64,000 bases of DNA, from contig CM046832.1 of NCBI GenBank assembly GCA_025618425.1, positions 59,832,087 through 59,896,086 of the forward strand, given 5' to 3'. A model generated the notes under the pieces. The model saw only the letters and a program-made list of their open reading frames with translations, did not search any database and was not told the DNA's origin. Source of the stretch: Heliocidaris tuberculata. Taxonomy: Eukaryota; Echinodermata; Echinoidea; Camarodonta; Echinometridae. Both the position numbers and the translations under genes were made by a program. Of this stretch, positions 46,301 to 53,358 are shown piece by piece; the first letter of the stretch is position 1, and each line of letters begins with the position of its first letter.

Positions 46301-47642
46301 TTACATAATGAATGCTCAAAGTCCTACAGAAAAAGAAGTTGATGGAATTTTAAAAAGACAACGTAGATTTAATACGATATTCCCTTCCGAGTGAACCCCT
46401 TCCCAACGACGCGGCGTTTTGGTCCCTTGAAAAAGTTCTGTATTTCCGAACGTGTGAAACCTATGGGAAAAAGACACAACCTTTGTTGTTTTCATACGCG
46501 TAATCCCACGCGTATGAAAACCCAATTTAGGCGCTTAACTGTACACGTTCGGTAATACAATCTGTTCGGAATTACAATCCTTGACTATATGGTGGTTGAT
46601 CCAGTGTCCGAACACTTTTCAGAAAATCAACGATAGCAAATAAAATATGAAACGAATATCTGTCAAACTATACATATTGAATGCTCAAAGTCCTACAAAA
46701 AAAGAAGTTGATAGAATTTTAAAAAGACAACGTAGATTTAATACGATATTCCCATCCGAGTGAACCCCTTCCCAACGACGCGGCGTTTTGGTCCCTTGAA
46801 AAAGGTACCGTAATTCCGAACGTGTGAAACCTATGGGAAAAAGACACAACCTTGGTATCAATAGTGTGGTTTTCATACGCGTAATCCCACGCGTATGAAA
46901 ACCCATTTTAGGCGCTTAACTTTACACGTTCGGTAATACAATCTGTTCGGAGTTACAATACTTGACTATATCCGCGTCGTTGGGAAGGGGTTCACTCGGA
47001 AGGGAATAACGTATTAAATCTACGTTGTCTTTTTAAAATTCCATCCACTTCTTTTTTTGTAGGACTTTGAGCATTCAATATGTATAGTTTGACAGATATT
47101 CGTTTCATATTTTATTTGCTATCGTTGATTTTCTGAAAAGTGTTCGGACACTGGATCAACCACCATACTATGTATTAATATGGTCCTGTATATTGTATTT
47201 AAATTTCTAAGTGTTTTCTCACATTTTTACTACTTAATATGTACTTCTGCCATCAATATCTACCATACCCATATTTTTTTTTTCAATTTCAGTGGAGGGT
47301 ACATATGGAAGTCTAGCCAATTTTTCTGTCTAATAGCCATATAGCTAGTCTAACTTGTACAATACAATGCAAATGGGGAGTCACCGGAACTGGAAAAAAA
47401 GATGACAAACGAGAAAAGCAGTGGATGGGACAATAACTTTAAAAAGGCAGTAGAAAATCAATTTACATTTTCAAACCAAACTTATAGAAACGATACCAAG
47501 CTACCACACATATACCCACTTGAAATCCTTGACTATTAGATGGTTCTGCTGAGTCCTCCAGTTCTGCCTGGATTTTTCTAGCTTCTTCAAAAATATCGGA
47601 TAAATGAGGTGCATTGGAGCTATCTGTCATGGAAGTCGCCAT
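25279..47642 (-). CDS. IGBP1: Immunoglobulin-binding protein 1 / alpha4 (TAP42-like), whole gene span
   Basis: TAP42/alpha4 family: a cytosolic helical protein that binds and stabilises PP2A, PP4 and PP6 catalytic subunits downstream of TOR signalling. Coding exons in transcript order: 47642-47520, 33953-33841, 33421-33283, 32459-32262, 27278-27093, 26336-26197, 25758-25634 and 25337-25279. All junctions are GT-AG and in phase, giving 360 residues against 339 in human. Landmarks are [40 protein letters not shown] (keeping the Arg and Lys equivalent to human R155/K158, reported as needed for phosphatase binding), [20 protein letters not shown] then YPSIPTMT, and [14 protein letters not shown]. 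Intron 1 is 13.6 kb and holds the 8-kb Merlin-like element. The last 13 residues depart from the family in a way that suggests a one-base shift. Confidence 0.95.
25634..25758 (-). CDS. IGBP1: IGBP1 exon 7
   Basis: It encodes [20 protein letters not shown], then [17 protein letters not shown]. The acidic linker and KAREWD(D/E)WKD match the conserved C-terminal region of alpha4. The acceptor is TTTTTTGTAAG and the donor GTGAGT. Confidence 0.92.
26197..26336 (-). CDS. IGBP1: IGBP1 exon 6
   Basis: It encodes [20 protein letters not shown], then [16 protein letters not shown]. This is the most conserved stretch of the family (human KPFILTRNMAQAKVFGAGYP-type sequence). Confidence 0.97.
26440..26830 (-). 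repeat. Dispersed repeat, about 400 bp, copy 2 (reverse of 5840-6245)
   Basis: The reverse complement carries the same ordered blocks as copy 1, including TGAATGAAACTGTCTCAAAG-type, GGGACTGCACACA and GGATTG...CAGAAACATTTCTA sequence. It lies in IGBP1 intron 5. Confidence 0.7.
27093..27278 (-). CDS. IGBP1: IGBP1 exon 5
   Basis: It encodes [20 protein letters not shown], then [20 protein letters not shown], and ends with a charged linker [13 protein letters not shown]. It aligns with human YYLLHLQRWIDISLEEIESI. Phase 0 at both ends. Confidence 0.95.
28478..29395 (+). pseudogene. Broken HECT-domain E3 ubiquitin ligase-like gene
   Basis: An intronless, antisense remnant in IGBP1 intron 4. The first part (28527-28715) reads [20 protein letters not shown] then [16 protein letters not shown], the start of a HECT domain. 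A TGA at 28713 interrupts it, but the same frame continues [20 protein letters not shown] and further. After frameshifts it resumes near 29095 with [20 protein letters not shown] and [15 protein letters not shown]. In yet another frame it then gives [18 protein letters not shown], where the Cys of HTC (codon at about 29290) is the expected thioester cysteine. Similar HECT proteins accompany some invertebrate transposable elements, so it may be a mobile-element passenger. It is clearly non-functional as read. Confidence 0.75.
29396..31012. other. IGBP1 intron 4, no gene seen
   Basis: AT-rich. It contains a G13 tract at about 30562, a poly-C tract at about 30844-30852, and a 30600-30930 stretch of TACCCTAAAC/TTTTATACCTTT-like text that looks repetitive but is unclassified. 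Confidence 0.4.
31013..31430 (+). pseudogene. C-terminal fragment of a non-LTR retrotransposon (LINE) polyprotein
   Basis: The frame at 31025-31423 reads [20 protein letters not shown], then [14 protein letters not shown], and later [12 protein letters not shown]. The pattern R.R..SH.LPI...R and GDE.HYLF.C is the C-terminal zinc-binding tail of LINE reverse-transcriptase proteins (CR1/L2/jockey-like). No RT catalytic motif is present upstream, so this is a 5'-truncated insertion, as usual for LINEs. Confidence 0.7.
31905..32030. repeat. 32-bp tandem repeat, about 3.5 copies
   Basis: The unit is AACGAGATAACAACGAGATA followed by AGATCTCGAGGG, with small variants (ACATCTCAAGGG). Each unit contains the short palindrome ATCTCGAGAT or a variant of it. 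Confidence 0.85.
32262..32459 (-). CDS. IGBP1: IGBP1 exon 4 (phosphatase-binding helix)
   Basis: It encodes [20 protein letters not shown], then [20 protein letters not shown] and [18 protein letters not shown] aligns with human RQAKIQRYK, whose Arg and Lys are reported to contact PP2A-type catalytic subunits. Phase 0 at both ends. Confidence 0.97.
32600..32835. repeat. Degenerate GTAGTTGTCTAGGGGT-type tandem repeat
   Basis: About 14 variants of (G)GTAGTTGTCTNGGGG in a G/T-rich stretch of IGBP1 intron 3. Similar CAATTGTCC/GGTAACTGTCC text flanks the element at 56270-57293 (about 55690-55930 and 57300-57400), so it is probably a dispersed family. Confidence 0.55.
33283..33421 (-). CDS. IGBP1: IGBP1 exon 3
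   Basis: It encodes [20 protein letters not shown], then [20 protein letters not shown], ending YGVTKE. It aligns with human YLLVPAFQGALTMKQV and the following helix. Confidence 0.96.
33841..33953 (-). CDS. IGBP1: IGBP1 exon 2
   Basis: It encodes [20 protein letters not shown], then [17 protein letters not shown]. LxLFSRNE(D/E)xEE is a family hallmark. Acceptor CTCAACAG, donor GTTAGT. Confidence 0.96.
34140..34892. repeat. Complex foldback array of TACACAGCGCTATGCGATTT-type units
   Basis: Units with GGGTACATATTTT, CATAGAAAGTGTACACAGCG and GCAAAACTGAAGCTTTTGGG occur about five times in both orientations. An inner pair (ACAGATATTCCTTCTTTCTC near 34340 and its complement near 34605) makes much of 34150-34810 a large imperfect palindrome. 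The frames across it are artefacts of the repeat. Confidence 0.75.
35325..36180. mobile_element. Nested palindromic MITE of the same family
   Basis: The ends are TAGCTATACGAGCTCTGTGG and its complement. Nearly the whole element is inverted repeat around a centre near 35880 (TTGTATATATGGGACTACA and its partner). It is flanked by ATTATGAGG (35316-35324) and ATTGTGAGG (from 36180), a 9-bp target duplication with one mismatch if one terminal A is shared. The related 12172-12814 copy shows the uninterrupted GATTATGAGGCATAG-type site. Confidence 0.75.
35481..35785. repeat. 61-bp tandem repeat, five copies
   Basis: GTTTGCTAAAGGGGTTACCT begins units at 35481, 35542, 35603, 35664 and 35725, and each ends AAAAATTGAATGAATAAA. 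The copies are almost identical. The opposite arm of the host palindrome (35970-36035) has only one copy. Confidence 0.95.
36448..36620 (+). promoter_or_regulatory. CpG-rich patch near the left end of the 8-kb element
   Basis: It contains TGCGCATGCGC (NRF-1-type palindrome) at 36502-36512, repeated AGCGCTAGCGAGC-like sequence and a poly-C tract. The position, just inside the left end and upstream of both ORFs, fits an internal promoter; this is inference. Confidence 0.3.
36671..36942 (+). repeat. Subterminal ACTAAATAAATG boxes, left side
   Basis: Copies or near copies at about 36671, 36754, 36809, 36884 and 36931 are all in plus orientation. Further ones lie at about 37598 and 37826. The opposite orientation (CATTTATTTAGTCAG) appears at 41218 and 41571 on the right side. 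Such inverted subterminal arrays are often transposase-binding sites. Confidence 0.6.
38396..38740 (+). CDS. Accessory ORF1 of the 8-kb transposon, unknown function
   Basis: Intact 114-residue frame. The ATG at 38396 follows an A-rich leader; the frame stays open further upstream, but that part is low-complexity. It begins [20 protein letters not shown], passes [20 protein letters not shown] and [15 protein letters not shown], and ends [13 protein letters not shown]. It is rich in Trp, Tyr and Arg, predicted soluble, with no recognised domain. A GTAAGC donor follows the stop within 10 bp, so the transcript may splice on toward the transposase exon at 39019. It may be an accessory protein or an N-terminal partner. 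Unlike the transposase it has no frameshift. Confidence 0.6.
   Translation: MASRNRQIFLLWKDILDIIGDANQWPRRIKRYFWTKNLTHWERCLVAAFVYVNGLNPIIFMEWANLYGLCCDRAAVSHFEALFRLYERGRNYRIYAWNISTNRYEYLNGQLKYY
39019..40530 (+). pseudogene. ISXO2/Merlin-type DDE transposase, two frameshifts
   Basis: The frame begins [20 protein letters not shown] after a likely acceptor (TGCTGTCACAG). Next comes a zinc-ribbon-like [10 protein letters not shown]...RIWRCRG, then [10 protein letters not shown] and the first catalytic Asp in [11 protein letters not shown] shift at about 39455-39470 moves to [20 protein letters not shown]; a second at about 39590-39600 moves to [15 protein letters not shown] (second Asp). Then [20 protein letters not shown] supplies the HTN..EG block with the catalytic Glu. 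These are the hallmark blocks of the ISXO2-like (IS1595/IS1016-related) DDE domain. Beyond residue FMDLLREHY is an extra tail of about 200 residues, Pro/Ser-rich then Lys-rich ([13 protein letters not shown]), not usual in Merlin. All catalytic residues survive, so decay is recent or the shifts are sequence errors. Confidence 0.85.
40531..40708 (+). other. Probable transposase 3' UTR exon end
   Basis: The non-coding stretch after the stop ends TTTTG at a strong GTAAGTGAAC donor (40709). This suggests the transcript is spliced onto the cassettes that start at 41086. Confidence 0.4.
41086..41540 (+). repeat. Tandemly duplicated exon-like cassettes with splice signals
   Basis: Two related blocks, 41086-41188 and 41441-41540, each follow a T-rich tract and CAG and begin GAT. 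Both contain TTCTTCCCCCAARCYTGACG then GCAGCAAAGCSAATCACCTC, and end CTAG|GTAAGTTCG. Their downstream 'introns' are also alike (AATAAATTCC then TTTATTTAGTCAGTTA). The period is about 355 bp. They do not continue the transposase frame, so they are probably untranslated exons. Confidence 0.65.
41739..41888 (+). other. Third exon-like block
   Basis: It follows TTTTGCAG, starts GACCCTGTTCATACCACGGC, is GC-richer than its surroundings and ends GGAG|GTTAGT. It shares only short matches (CACGGCACA) with the two upstream cassettes. No recognisable protein. Confidence 0.4.
42130..43760. mobile_element. 1.6-kb element with GGGGCCTGTTTCTCGAAACC ends
   Basis: The left end is GGGGGCCTGTTTCTCGAAAC and the right end, reversed, is CCGGGGCCTGTTTCTCGAAA. 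It interrupts a tandem array: the left flank stops at TTTAGACA and the right flank resumes GTTACT...CGCAATAG, as in the uninterrupted unit at about 44090. The interior is AT-rich with no recognised transposase. No clear target duplication. Confidence 0.7.
43762..44215. repeat. About 170-bp tandem repeat, three units, with a partial unit at 42005-42129
   Basis: The units carry CGCAATAGATCAATATTTCA, ATATACTTATCGTC, TTTTCTGTCACCACTTTTTAAA and CCATCAACCCCTCTTTTCCC, and differ by a few percent. The array lies just inside the right end of the 8-kb element and was split by the 1.6-kb insertion. Confidence 0.85.
44340..44675 (+). repeat. Solo inverted-end copy of the 12996-14471 element
   Basis: It starts CACTTATACATGTACAAGCT and ends GAATGTTGGACACAGTCCCA, matching the left arm at 12996-13335. 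It abuts the right flank of the 8-kb element. No second arm is visible nearby. Confidence 0.75.
44920..45030. repeat. Poly-purine and (CT)n low-complexity tract
   Basis: An A-rich AAAAAGAAAAA run is followed by CTCTGTCTCTCTCT repeats. No coding meaning. Confidence 0.8.
45130..45200 (-). repeat. tRNA-derived SINE head or tRNA pseudogene
   Basis: On the minus strand TGGTGTAGTCGGA resembles a polymerase III A box and GGTTCGAGTCC is an exact B box, about 35 bp apart, as in tRNA genes. The acceptor stem does not pair, so it is not a functional tRNA. Confidence 0.6.
45231..45820. mobile_element. Possible element with TTAAAGGG ends and CpG-rich interior
   Basis: ATTAAAGGGATACTTTGG at the left and, reversed, ATTAAAGGGGCAGTCTAATG at the right suggest short inverted ends. 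The interior is richer in CpG than its flanks but shows no recognised protein. Confidence 0.4.
46085..46140. repeat. Interstitial telomeric repeat (CCCTAA)n
   Basis: Seven or so near-perfect CCCTAA units (TTAGGG on the minus strand) end in CCTAAACCTA variants. They lie about 80 bp from the cluster of 385-bp repeats. Confidence 0.9.
46219..46588 (-). mobile_element. 385-bp repeat family, copy B
   Basis: Reverse copy of 11242-11626, about 95% alike, with a small deletion near 46485. It keeps a 69-codon frame at 46525-46316. Confidence 0.8.
46587..46970 (-). mobile_element. 385-bp repeat family, copy C
   Basis: Full-length reverse copy starting immediately where copy B ends; the junction shares TATA. 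It keeps the 73-codon frame at 46906-46685. Confidence 0.8.
46971..47167 (+). mobile_element. 385-bp repeat family, copy D (truncated)
   Basis: Forward half-copy beginning inside the unit at CCGCGTCGTTGGGAAGGGGT and running to the normal ATCAACCACCATA end. With copy C it forms a large inverted repeat. Confidence 0.8.
47520..47642 (-). CDS. IGBP1: IGBP1 exon 1
   Basis: The ATG at 47642-47640 opens [20 protein letters not shown], then [20 protein letters not shown]; human begins with a comparable helix (LPRLPELFETGRQLLDEVEV). The Met at codon 5 is an alternative start. The donor GTGGGT is on a codon boundary. Confidence 0.9.
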
Positions 47643-47765
47643 GTTGGAATATCGCCATCTCTATCTCCGGCCGTCATGTAGATCGATCACGACAGTGTGG
47701 CCGGCGCGGCCTAGCCTAGCCACAGAACTCCTAAAGACGTTTTTAGGAGTTCTGTGGGCCTAGCC
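47643..47765 (-). promoter_or_regulatory. IGBP1: IGBP1 promoter/5' UTR with a 16-bp hairpin
   Basis: A CpG-rich patch with two GCCAT/ATGGCG elements (YY1-like) sits at the start codon and near 47659. At 47720-47757, CCACAGAACTCCTAAA and TTTAGGAGTTCTGTGG form a perfect 16-bp stem around a short loop. The transcription start is not determined. Confidence 0.45.
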
Positions 47766-50700
47766 TGCTGTGCATGCAACCAACCGACCCAAAGATCTTT
47801 GCTATATGGATTGCAAAAGGATATGGCAAAGAAAAAAAAAAGTTAAAAATTCAACAGGGGAAAAATAATGAAAAGAGGGAGAGAAATTAGGGCGAAATTT
47901 AGAGAGAGGGAAAGAGAAAGGGAGAGGCAATTCAGGCAAAGGCAAAGGCAACATGAAAAGAGATATAACACCCTCCACACATTGAATTAAATGCTATTTC
48001 ATTCAATAGCACCCAAGACCATGCACCCCCCCCCCCAAACAATACTAGGATCATGCAGTGCCCCTTCAATGATTGAACCTGCTCTACACCACTGCTAGCT
48101 GATATACGTACCCATATGTTTCACTTAATTCTTTTCATTTATTAGTTTTCATAAAACTTTACCATGACAGTGGCAGCTGACATACCGTAACGTTGCTGGG
48201 CCATGGTCGTCAGCCCAGGGCAAGAAGCCCAAAACAGGGCACTGGAGGGGGAGGGGGTGGGGGCTGTGCTTAGTGAGTAGATGAAATACAAGAAAAAAAA
48301 AAGCCAAAAATCTGTGACTACTAAGCAGGAAAAAAATTATATGTTCATCACATTTTCCAGATGCCTTTCGGAGGGAGAGGGCTAATTGATGATGGGGGCA
48401 CAATTATGACGCACAGGCTTTTTTTCTATGTCGTGTGTCCTGTGTATAATGCCCTATGCAATAATGACAGATTGAGTTTTACAAGGGGGAGGGGGGCAGT
48501 GCCCTCATGCCCTTGATTGATGGTAAGAGATATGAAATCAATAAAAGCCTGATATTATCTTAAACAATATGAAGTCAAACAAATTATCTGTTGAGATGAA
48601 TAAATTGAGACACATTTTCAAACATTATCTCAAGGTATTGCACCAGTTGTGGCATTTTATTTGAATTTACGCACATAGACATACAGGTTACTCCAAGCCA
48701 AAAAAAAAGAGAAAATTTCTGGAATAGCGTGTATCATAAACGAAATCACTATAATATTCTCTAATGTATACATGGTTTCTATCATTTTTTTTTTAATCAA
48801 GTGCCTGATATTTTATCCAATTTTCAAAGCATATCTTTAAAATACAGTTCATAAACAAAATTTCTCTCCAACTTTTGGGAATCGCAATGAGTAGAATACT
48901 AATTCTTCAAAACATTTTGTCAGATTTTGAAATGAATAAAAATTTTGCAATCAAATGAAGGGCAATAACAAACTTTAGATGCTTCCTATAAAAAGCAAAA
49001 ATGGTCAATTTCACATTAAATAGCCTATACTGACTTTATTGCATTTTATCTGTATGACATATTATTCTCTGCTTGCTCTCAGCATTATTTGACTTGTTGT
49101 GTTGCTGCTTTCCTAGGAGAGAAATTTGTGTTTCAACAAAAGAATATCAATATGACTCAAGCCATCCAAATATCACAATAATGATCAACGGATGAGATGT
49201 AGCAAGAATCTCAAAAATAATTCACAAAGAGTTTCCTCAAAACAAGTAAATGCAGAAAACTGATTGTGCAAATAAAGTACCATTTAAATATTTGTTCCTA
49301 ACTATATTCACCAATTAAATCAAAATGTCCACTCCTGTTTGCAGTTCAAACGGGGTGGGGAAAAAAAATTGCCCAATGTGAAAAATTTGAAACCATATCA
49401 ATTTGTCTAAAGAGCACTAGCTGTAACTTCCTAAGCATATGAAATCAAAAGTGGACATAAAGTTGAGGTATTGAAATCAAATTGAACATACACTTTGTTT
49501 GCTTCGTAAAACTAACTTGTGATTCATTTTATGTATGAATTAAAATTTGACTAATCAACAACTCATCTAAAAAAAAAAAAAATCAGACTTGAATATACAA
49601 TCAAAATTTGTCACTGTAATTGTGTTTACAAAACAATGCCAACTAAACATGTCCACTACAGGTGTGAAATATCATGAATAAAGTCAACATCACGTAAACA
49701 AGAGTAAAGTGTGACAATATCAACTGTCATCAATTCTGAAAATATACATAAAATATGCACTTAAATACACAGGCACTTTATGATTTTAACGTGTACAAAA
49801 ACAGAACGCAAGGAGAATGGGAAAAAGAAAAGAGAAGGAAAAAAGTAAACATTTAACAATATTGAGGAATGGCTATCTAAAGGCAGTATGGCTTAACTGT
49901 GACTTTAGTCATCTCACTACACCTCTCTCTCCAATTTTATGTCTGTATTTCTTTATAAATGTATCTTTCCTACACCCCCCCCCCCTCTCTCTCTCTTTCT
50001 TTTTTTTTCTCTTTCTCTTTCTCTCTTCTCTTTTCTTCTTCTCTCACCTCACTTTCTCTCTCTCTCTCTCTCTCCTTTTCTCTCTTGTGAATAGCGCAGA
50101 AACTAAAAGTGTATAAAGAAAACTAGATATACATTAATAGGAACCTATAACTGAGATATTTAAAGGCAATCAATGATAACTTTCAAAACATATCCAAATA
50201 CTTGTAAAACTTTTGCTGCACATCTACGTAAACTCTTGCAAAAATATATTCCACTTTGTGCTTAAATAGAAAGGGTGCATGCAATTTTCTTCCTTACATA
50301 GAAGAAAAACAATAAGAGATCAAGGTAGATATTGATCTACCAATCTCTCAAATATTATAATCATACATGTACAATAATTATATCAAAATATATATACAAT
50401 GGTGAATCATAAAATTAGTACCTGGAGAAAAAGCAAGTATCATAGGCATGTCCGACTGCTCAGGGTGTTATGAAAATGCTTTTCCGCATACAATTTGCCT
50501 AACTGGATAAGGGCACTCTCAAAAATACTTTGCAAAGATGGGATGGATACTTGGTGGGCGCATCAAAACCAGCATCGTGATGCCTAACATAGAAATAGTT
50601 TGTTCATTTTTATGTAAAGAAGATGTGTAATTGGACAACACTTATCATTCATTAGTTGGTCAAGTACATACTGCTCACATGTCAGGTATTTTGTAAACCT

Positions 50701-53310
50701 CTTAATTCTAGCCTTTTGATAAATGGTCGTGTAAGTCATGTGCATCTCGTGAAGCTTTCTTGTTGCATTTAGGAAAAATTAGAGGTTAAATATTCCATGG
50801 CTGCTCTGAAGCTACCACATAAAATGTAGTGGCTAATCTTCCAAAAACACAAGAAATAGATGCAACTCAATAGACCATTTGCTATGAGCCACATTTCCCC
50901 AAAACATCAAATTTCCTTGCCCAAAATTTGAACAAAATACCTTTATACTGAACTGCTTTACTTGCCCAGTACAGCAAATGTGATGATTGTTTCCCTCTAC
51001 ATACAGTTAGGTTGCCAAAGGCAGGTGAGTTAGAAATAACAAACTCTTCACAAAGAGGTTAAAAATGTGTTTTACAATTATCTTAATGCCTCTATCCATA
51101 GCAAGGATTCAAAGTGTTACATCCTTCCTCATATATCTTTTCATTTATCATTATCATCTTCATTATCATCACCGTCATCATCATCATCATCATCATCACT
51201 GTAATCATCATCTTAGTTTTAATAAATAATTTTATTTCTATCTATGAGGCTACTGAACCCCATACCTATTCCCCAGTGATTCAAGTTAAATGACTGCAGT
51301 CTTGGAGACACGCCCACACCAGGAAGGCATTCATACATATTCATATTCGTGCCAGGAAGGCGTGTTTGCCTTGGCCCTTCACTCTTGTTTAAAAACCATA
51401 ATTCTTTTTGGTAAAAACTTAAAATTTCACTTGTCCATCCTACAAGCACATGTAAATAAAAAATCTCATTTAAACAACTGAATACAAAACACAGCATCAC
51501 CAAAATGTAAGGCCCCTGTAACTTGCTGAATAGGAAATATGGAATGCACAAGTCATTTATATGAAACAGACGAGTCTGGACTTATAATTAATTACCATAC
51601 CTAAATTCATAATAGGAGAACATGGGTTTTATTTGCTGCTTCGCGGTAGTATTTTCTTTCAAATAAAGGATATGAAATAAGGGAGGAGTGTATTAGGAGA
51701 GCTCACAAGTCACAAGTAAACAATTAAGAGGTTGCAGTTCATATCAATTTGAAGTAAATGCCTCAAGAAATGTCATTGGTTTCAAATGTCACATTACACT
51801 GTTTCACACAGAAGATCACTAGGAGATTATATGACTTTATAAAAACATTTGATCACTTTGCATTGAGTCGCTTTGCATACATTCTCACTGATAACAGATA
51901 GGTACGAAATAATGTTCAATTCCAAAGACTTATTGCCACCAACACTACTAACATTCATATCAAAGGATGTGTTTTATAATCGCCACTTGCACAAGTCATT
52001 TGCAAATAATTATATGTATTCTGTAAACTTCTTTCTTTATACAATCCTATGCAAGTTTGTTTCTTCACTATGTAATTGCATTATTTATCTATGTATAATG
52101 CCTGATATTTTTTTTTCAATTCTTTTCTTGTTATATTTTGTAACTGAGAGCATATATATCCACTGATCAAGTTTCACATATAGCCCTTATAGAACATCAA
52201 ACATTGCAAAACAGTTTTTTTTTATAACTTTTGTCCACACCAAAATGGGGCATTAATTGTTTGAATATACAAGTACATAGCACAATAATCTTACATCAAA
52301 TCTTTGCATTCATCTTCTTTCCCTTTTTATGCCAATTTCGTCCAATATGCAATTAAAAATTCAAACATTTTATCCTCTCACTTGCTTGTTATTACTCACA
52401 ATTTCATATTTAATCTTTAAAGGTCATGAAATGTATAATCTTATGTAATACATTAGTACTAGAACTAATCACATGTATTCATCACCTTTCAACTATGTTG
52501 CCTTGATATGATACAGCTTTGAGCTTTCGACAACCCAATCTATTTCAACTACGAACTCTTCCAGGTTTTGTAGAACAGTGCAGGGTGGTTTTCTCAATAT
52601 TTTCATCTTTATTTTACAGAAATGATTTTAACCGTCATAACAAATTTCAAATTGCAACATTTCATAAGTGTTTGAACAGACATCTTCTGTGTACACAGCC
52701 ACCATAAATGTATGTGCAGTCATACCAATGACACACCATAAATTTAGCTTTGTTATGACAATTGAAAAATTTGTTCCTAAAATAAAGATATAATAATGTT
52801 AGAGTACAATACCTAATTTCCAGATAAAAACAAAGTAGTACTCTGGACTCAGAGTTGACTCATGTGCCTCCCGTGTTGAAATGATGACTGTTTTCTGCAT
52901 AACACTCCTAAATACACAGAATGGCTGTTGATTCCAAAATAGTTTCCACGTGGTAGTGCCCAGATACATTCACATCACTACGTGTACTACAATGTCTTTT
53001 CAGGATACACTAACATTTTTATAGAGAGTTTGTACACAGGGCAAGAAGAAAAGTCTTGTTGATGCATTCATCTTGATGCCAGTTTGACAGACTAAGAAGT
53101 AGTTACATTTTGTCAAGGTAAGCATTTCTACTTTAACAGCTGCTTCAACAGCTGGTTGCAGAATGGCTAGTACATTTACTTGCATCTTGATGATGCTGTG
53201 ACAACAATTTGAGAGTGGTTGTAGAAGGGCTAGTTGTTACATCATAATAAAGGATCAATCTTGATGTCACATCAACATTAGAGGGTGGTTGGTTGGAGAA
53301 AGGTAAGTAA
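47766..53310. other. IGBP1-SNX4 spacer, including the SNX4 3' UTR
   Basis: AT-rich, no coding exon recognised. Low-complexity stretches are a GA-rich run at about 47870-47950, (CT)n at about 49976-50085 and (ATC)n at about 51163-51205. TTTATT hexamers (AATAAA on the minus strand) are frequent, so the SNX4 poly(A) site could not be chosen. Confidence 0.45.
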
Positions 53311-53358
53311 TTACATCTTGTCAAAGCATTCTTTGGTGTTTGTCCACACTGTGATGCC
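53311..53358 (-). CDS. SNX4: SNX4 terminal exon
   Basis: It encodes GITVWTNTKECFDKM and TAA after a CTAG acceptor. Human SNX4 ends GIQVWTNAKECFSKM. Confidence 0.95.
   Translation of the reverse strand, partial: GITVWTNTKECFDKM

Noticed and set aside
49817..50116. 99-codon frame in the IGBP1-SNX4 spacer
   Set aside because: Its second half is a Ser/Leu/Phe run from a (CT)n microsatellite and the first half has no homology I recognise.
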